Source: an uncultured Anaerotignum sp.
GTDB lineage: Bacteria; Bacillota; Clostridia; Lachnospirales; Anaerotignaceae
Direction: 5' to 3'
Assembly (NCBI GenBank): GCA_910578425.1
Contig: CAJTQX010000001.1
Coordinates: 174,282-183,637, forward strand
Length of the DNA stretch: 9,356 nt
The position numbers and the translations under genes are program-made. The notes under the pieces were generated by a model. The model was not told the origin of the DNA. It ran no database searches and saw only the letters and a list, made by a program, of their open reading frames with translations. Position 1 is the first letter of the stretch, and every line of letters starts with the position of its first letter. This document shows, in pieces, positions 6,700 through 9,356 of this stretch.

Positions 6700-7323
6700 A
6701 TGGAAAAAGGAAGACAATTTATTTCTGCGGTTTTAGCCGGAATGATGATTGGTATGGGCGGAACTGTATACCTTTCTCAGTCAAACCCTGTTGTGGGCAG
6801 CTTTTTGTTTGCGGTAGGGCTATTTACGGTCGTTGTGTTTCAACTGCATTTGTTTACGGGGAAAATTGGATACCTGCCATTCCAAAACCTGACATATCTG
6901 ATTGAACTGCTGATCACTTGGCTAGGCAACCTTGTCGGTACATTTATTACGGCAACAATGGTACGGAACAGCCGCATTTATGAAGGCATGGCGGAGCGGG
7001 CAGAGCAGATTGCCGCCGTCAAGCTGAATGACGGTTTTTTGAGTATCTTCCTTTTAGCAATATTCTGCGGTATGCTGATGTTCATTGCGGTGGACTGCTT
7101 CAAAACGCAGAAAGGTTCGACATTGCAGTTTATTGGCGTTTTTGTGCCGGTTATGGTATTTATACTGAGCGGCTTTGAACACGTGATTGCGAATATGTTT
7201 TATTTCAGCCTGTCTGCTGCATGGAACGGGCACTGCCTTGCAAGTGTATTTGTAATGACGCTGGGCAATTCCATTGGCGGCATGCTGATACCGCTTTACT
7301 TAAAATATTTCAAGCTGAGATAA
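6700..7323 (+). CDS. FNT-family channel (formate/nitrite transporter type), short form
   Basis: Integral membrane protein of 207 residues, shorter than the usual 260-280 of FocA or NirC. Six hydrophobic segments are visible, near 7-27, 32-54, 65-86, 112-131, 143-170 and 178-200. The FNT signature GFEHVIANMFY (158-168) carries the central pore His161, and LGNSIGGML (188-196) matches the last helix. The second-helix motif reads HLFTGK (50-55) rather than ELFTGN, so a normally acidic position is His50. The shortness comes from missing N- and C-terminal cytoplasmic tails, not from lost helices. FNT proteins form pentamers that move formate, nitrite, hydrosulfide or lactate; the substrate here cannot be told. 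AAGGAGG (6682-6688) is 11 bases from the ATG, somewhat far, but no better start is seen. It is first in an operon with mutY, 16 bases on. Confidence 0.85.
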   Translation: MEKGRQFISAVLAGMMIGMGGTVYLSQSNPVVGSFLFAVGLFTVVVFQLHLFTGKIGYLPFQNLTYLIELLITWLGNLVGTFITATMVRNSRIYEGMAERAEQIAAVKLNDGFLSIFLLAIFCGMLMFIAVDCFKTQKGSTLQFIGVFVPVMVFILSGFEHVIANMFYFSLSAAWNGHCLASVFVMTLGNSIGGMLIPLYLKYFKLR

Positions 7324-7339
7324 ACCGAAGGAGATAAAA

Positions 7340-8401
7340 ATGGAACAGGAAAATATACTGCGGCAGATTGCAGAGCCGCTCTTAGAGTGGTATCGCAAAA
7401 ATGCGCGGGTTTTGCCGTGGCGCAGTGAAAATCCAAATCCATACCATGTGTGGGTATCGGAAGTTATGCTTCAACAGACAAGGGTAGAGGCTGTAAAACC
7501 ATATTATGAGCGTTTTCTGTCTGCCCTGCCAACGATTCAGGCATTAGCGGAGGCTGATGAGGAACTGCTTCTAAAGCTGTGGGAGGGACTGGGCTATTAC
7601 AGCCGTGTAAGAAATATGCAGAAAGCCGCACAGCAGATCATGGAGGAGCATAATGGAAAGATTCCGGCAGAATATTCCACACTGCTGAAGCTGAAAGGAA
7701 TTGGGCCATATACGGCGGGGGCGATCGCATCGATTGCGTTTGCCAGGCCCTGCGCCGCAGTCGATGGGAATGTGCTGCGCGTGATGGCACGTCTGACGAC
7801 CGATGAAGGAAATATTGCAGAGCCTGCTGTTAGGAAATATTGGGAAAAAGAAATCACAGCGGCACTGCCAAAGGAAAGCCCTGGAGATTATAATCAAGCC
7901 CTGATGGAATTGGGCGCGACACTCTGTTTGCCGAACGGTGCGCCGAAGTGCGCACTTTGCCCGCTTCGTGCACATTGTCTGGCATATCGAAAAAACAAGA
8001 CTATGCTGTTCCCTGTAAAAACGAAAAAGAACCCAAGGATACAGGAAACCCTTTCGGTTTTCTTTCTTGTTTCTGAAAATAAAATTGCGCTGCACAAACG
8101 TTTGCCGCAAGGTTTGTTGTCTAATCTTTGGGAACTGCCAAACTGTCCGAATGAAACGCAGACATTTGATTTTTTGCAGGAAATAGGCATCATACGGGCG
8201 GAACTGCTCCCGATGCGAAGTCAAAAGCATATTTTTACACATATAGAATGGCATATGAAATGTTATTTTGGAAAGGTTTTTGAGAAACGGCCTTCCAATC
8301 TGACCTGGGTGACAAAGGAAGAAGCGGCAGCGGAATTTGCGCTTCCTTCTGCATTTCGAAAAATCTGGCTGGAAGGGCTGAAACAAATGGAGGATTTTTA
8401 A
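7340..8401 (+). CDS. mutY: A/G-specific adenine glycosylase MutY
   Basis: DNA repair enzyme that removes adenine mispaired with 8-oxoguanine. At 353 residues it is full length. The N-terminal helix-hairpin-helix domain has catalytic Glu41 in SEVMLQQTRVE, the hairpin LKGIGPYTAGAI (118-129) with Tyr124, and catalytic Asp142 in VDGNV. The iron-sulfur cluster cysteines are 196, 204, 207 and 213; the first spacing is seven residues, one more than in E. coli. The C-terminal Nudix-like domain (about 230-345), which reads 8-oxoguanine, shows LPQGLLSNLWELPN (255-268) and the FTH triad (299-301) in HIFTHIEW. The start is supported by AAGGAG (7328-7333) six bases ahead. It sits 16 bases after the FNT gene and its stop overlaps the next start by one base (TAATG), so it is co-transcribed with both and coupled to the Nudix gene. 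Confidence 0.96.
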   Translation: MEQENILRQIAEPLLEWYRKNARVLPWRSENPNPYHVWVSEVMLQQTRVEAVKPYYERFLSALPTIQALAEADEELLLKLWEGLGYYSRVRNMQKAAQQIMEEHNGKIPAEYSTLLKLKGIGPYTAGAIASIAFARPCAAVDGNVLRVMARLTTDEGNIAEPAVRKYWEKEITAALPKESPGDYNQALMELGATLCLPNGAPKCALCPLRAHCLAYRKNKTMLFPVKTKKNPRIQETLSVFFLVSENKIALHKRLPQGLLSNLWELPNCPNETQTFDFLQEIGIIRAELLPMRSQKHIFTHIEWHMKCYFGKVFEKRPSNLTWVTKEEAAAEFALPSAFRKIWLEGLKQMEDF

Positions 8402-8958
8402 TGTATTTTATAGATGCAATCAAAGCGTATCTTCCTGCGGATGAAGAGGAACTAGCTGAAAAAGGAGCCATTGCAGCACTTTTGCAGGAAAAGGGCGATG
8501 CTGTTCTGTTCCGGGAAAATACGCTGGCGCACATGACGTCAACTGCGATGATATTTAATGAAGAAAAGGATAAGTTATTGATGGTGCATCATAACATTTA
8601 TGATACATGGGCTTGTGTAGGAGGGCATGCGGACGGCATGGACGACCTTTTTCAAGTTGCGCTGAAAGAGACGGAGGAAGAAACCGGCGTTAGAAATTTG
8701 TGTCCCGTTTCGGAACAGATACTTTCTTTGGATATTTTACAGGTTGCAAAACATTATAAAAGAGAGAAATATGTTCCAAATCACCTGCACCTGAACGCGA
8801 CCTATGGGCTGATTGCATCAGAAAGAGAGTCTCTGCGTGTCAAGGCTGATGAAAATTCAGCAGTAATGTGGGTGCCGATTGCTGAGTTAGACGCATATAG
8901 TAAGGAACCGGAATTCGTCAAAGTTTACAGAAAAATCATCAAAAAAGTTATCAAATGA
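8401..8958 (+). CDS. Nudix hydrolase
   Basis: Hydrolase of 185 residues acting on a nucleoside diphosphate linked to some group; the substrate is unknown. The Nudix box spans 75-97 and reads as G-x5-D-x7-K-E-T-E-E-E-T-G-V: the first conserved Glu is Asp81 and the Arg is Lys89, while the metal-binding Glu90, Glu93 and Glu94 are kept. The preceding strand (TSTAMIFN, about 46-53) and a downstream NHLHLNATYGL (127-137) fit a Nudix fold. I associate this architecture with a Firmicutes group of uncharacterised Nudix proteins rather than with classical MutT. The ATG overlaps the mutY stop by one base and has GGAGG (8389-8393) seven bases ahead, so translation is coupled to mutY. That suggests, without proving, a role in clearing oxidised nucleotides. 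The TGA stop lies within a Fur-like operator for the next gene. Confidence 0.9.
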   Translation: MYFIDAIKAYLPADEEELAEKGAIAALLQEKGDAVLFRENTLAHMTSTAMIFNEEKDKLLMVHHNIYDTWACVGGHADGMDDLFQVALKETEEETGVRNLCPVSEQILSLDILQVAKHYKREKYVPNHLHLNATYGLIASERESLRVKADENSAVMWVPIAELDAYSKEPEFVKVYRKIIKKVIK

Positions 8959-8970
8959 TAATAATTATCC
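8956..8970. promoter_or_regulatory. Fur-like operator (7-1-7 box)
   Basis: TGATAATAATTATCC matches the Bacillus Fur 7-1-7 consensus TGATAATNATTATCA at 13 of the 14 defined positions. The perfect core GATAAT-A-ATTATC is 8957-8969. A further inverted hexamer, TTATCA at 8948-8953, pairs with TGATAA at 8956-8961, making an array of three overlapping half-sites. It begins at the Nudix stop codon and ends one base before the -35 box of the next promoter, where a bound iron repressor would block RNA polymerase. The sequence match is seen; Fur binding is inferred. A PerR or Zur site is less likely from the TGATAAT half-site. Confidence 0.65.
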
Positions 8971-8971
8971 A

Positions 8972-9000
8972 TTGTTTTTTTGTTTACGAAAGGATATAAT
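8972..9000 (+). promoter_or_regulatory. Promoter of the GNAT gene
   Basis: TTGTTT (8972-8977), a 17-base spacer and a perfect TATAAT (8995-9000) form a good sigma-A promoter directly after the Fur-like box. Transcription would start near 9007, leaving about 43 bases of leader to the ATG at 9050. Confidence 0.75.
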
Positions 9001-9049
9001 AGAACAGATGATAAAAAACGATGTACCAAACGGGAAGGGCGGTGATGGA

Positions 9050-9356
9050 ATGTCGGAAAAAATAATTGTCAGAGACGCGGCAGCAGCCGACCGGAAAGAT
9101 TTTCATCGGCTTTGGAAAGCATGTTTTCATGACAGTGATGCTTTTTGCAGATGGTTTTTTGAAAATCGTTTCCTGCCGGAATATTCCGTTTGTCTGGAAA
9201 CGGAAGGGGAGTTCGCAAGCTGTATGCAGGCGTATCCGTATATCGTCTGGCTGCGTGGCAGGGAAATTCCCGGAGCAATGCTTTGCGGCGTTTCCACTGA
9301 CCCAATCCATAGAAAAAAAGGATACATGGGAAAAATTTTTTCCTATGAGATGGAAA
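9050..9356 (+). CDS. GNAT-family N-acetyltransferase, 5' part only
   Basis: An open frame begins with MSEKIIVRDAAAADRK and continues without a stop for 102 codons to the window end, so the C-terminal part is missing. The acetyl-CoA-binding motif A region is visible at about residues 79-95 as CGVSTDPIHRKKGYMGKIF, where the R-x-x-G-Y-M-G pattern is the pyrophosphate-binding turn. The order, with a strand rich in aromatic residues before it, resembles the Eis-like branch of GNAT proteins, but that is uncertain. The start at 9050 is preferred because GGTGAT (9041-9046) preceded by AAGG matches the extended anti-Shine-Dalgarno pairing. An in-frame ATG at 9008 lies too close to the promoter and has no ribosome site. 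The substrate cannot be inferred. Its promoter abuts a Fur-like box, so expression may rise under iron limitation. Confidence 0.75.
   Translation, partial: MSEKIIVRDAAAADRKDFHRLWKACFHDSDAFCRWFFENRFLPEYSVCLETEGEFASCMQAYPYIVWLRGREIPGAMLCGVSTDPIHRKKGYMGKIFSYEME

Noticed and set aside
7571..8386. Open frame of 271 codons antisense to mutY
   Set aside because: It is a shadow of mutY, rich in Arg, Cys and Phe from reverse complement codon bias.
8956..8985. Reading the GATAATAATTATC palindrome plus T-run as a terminator of the Nudix operon
   Set aside because: With a usable loop only about four A-T rich pairs remain, too weak for an intrinsic terminator. The match to the Fur consensus and its position at a promoter explain it better, though some termination cannot be excluded.

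Overview
The window looks like chromosomal DNA from a low-to-medium GC Gram-positive anaerobe, most likely a member of the Clostridia (Bacillota). Support comes from strong AAGGAG-type ribosome binding sites on nearly every gene, near-consensus sigma-A promoters, short intergenic gaps, a Clostridia-type LysA-like decarboxylase, a short FNT-family channel and a type of Nudix protein I associate with Firmicutes. This placement is inference from sequence style and family resemblance, not from a search. I see no insertion sequence, phage gene, CRISPR array, tRNA or rRNA, and no obvious shift in base composition.

Layout, left to right. (1) 1-1126: a complete gap gene (glyceraldehyde-3-phosphate dehydrogenase) with its own extended -10 promoter. 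(2) 1188-1237: a long hairpin with T-runs on both sides, serving the convergent gap and kdpE ends. (3) 1245-3498, minus strand: a two-gene operon, a KdpD-type histidine kinase reduced to its membrane, GAF-like and kinase parts, and a KdpE-type response regulator, overlapping by 32 bases. (4) 3499-3724: a divergent promoter region. (5) 3725-4981: a LysA-like PLP decarboxylase with several altered active-site motifs. (6) 5008-5040: a hairpin between convergent ends. (7) 5062-6396, minus strand: D-serine ammonia-lyase (dsdA). (8) 6397-6699: about 300 bases holding two divergent promoters and no gene. (9) 6700-8958: an apparent operon of an FNT-family membrane channel, MutY adenine glycosylase and a Nudix hydrolase, the last two joined by a TAATG overlap. 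(10) 8956-9356: a Fur-like operator against a consensus promoter, then the start of a GNAT acetyltransferase that runs off the window.

Functionally this is mostly housekeeping and small-molecule metabolism: glycolysis, D-serine breakdown to pyruvate and ammonia, possible lysine synthesis, monocarboxylate traffic and oxidative DNA repair. The genes do not form one obvious pathway and I do not see a clear undescribed system. The points most worth a second look are the Fur-like box in front of the acetyltransferase, the replaced cofactor-selecting residue in GAPDH, the KdpD lacking its N-terminal half without kdpFABC in view, and the deviating active-site motifs of the LysA-like enzyme.
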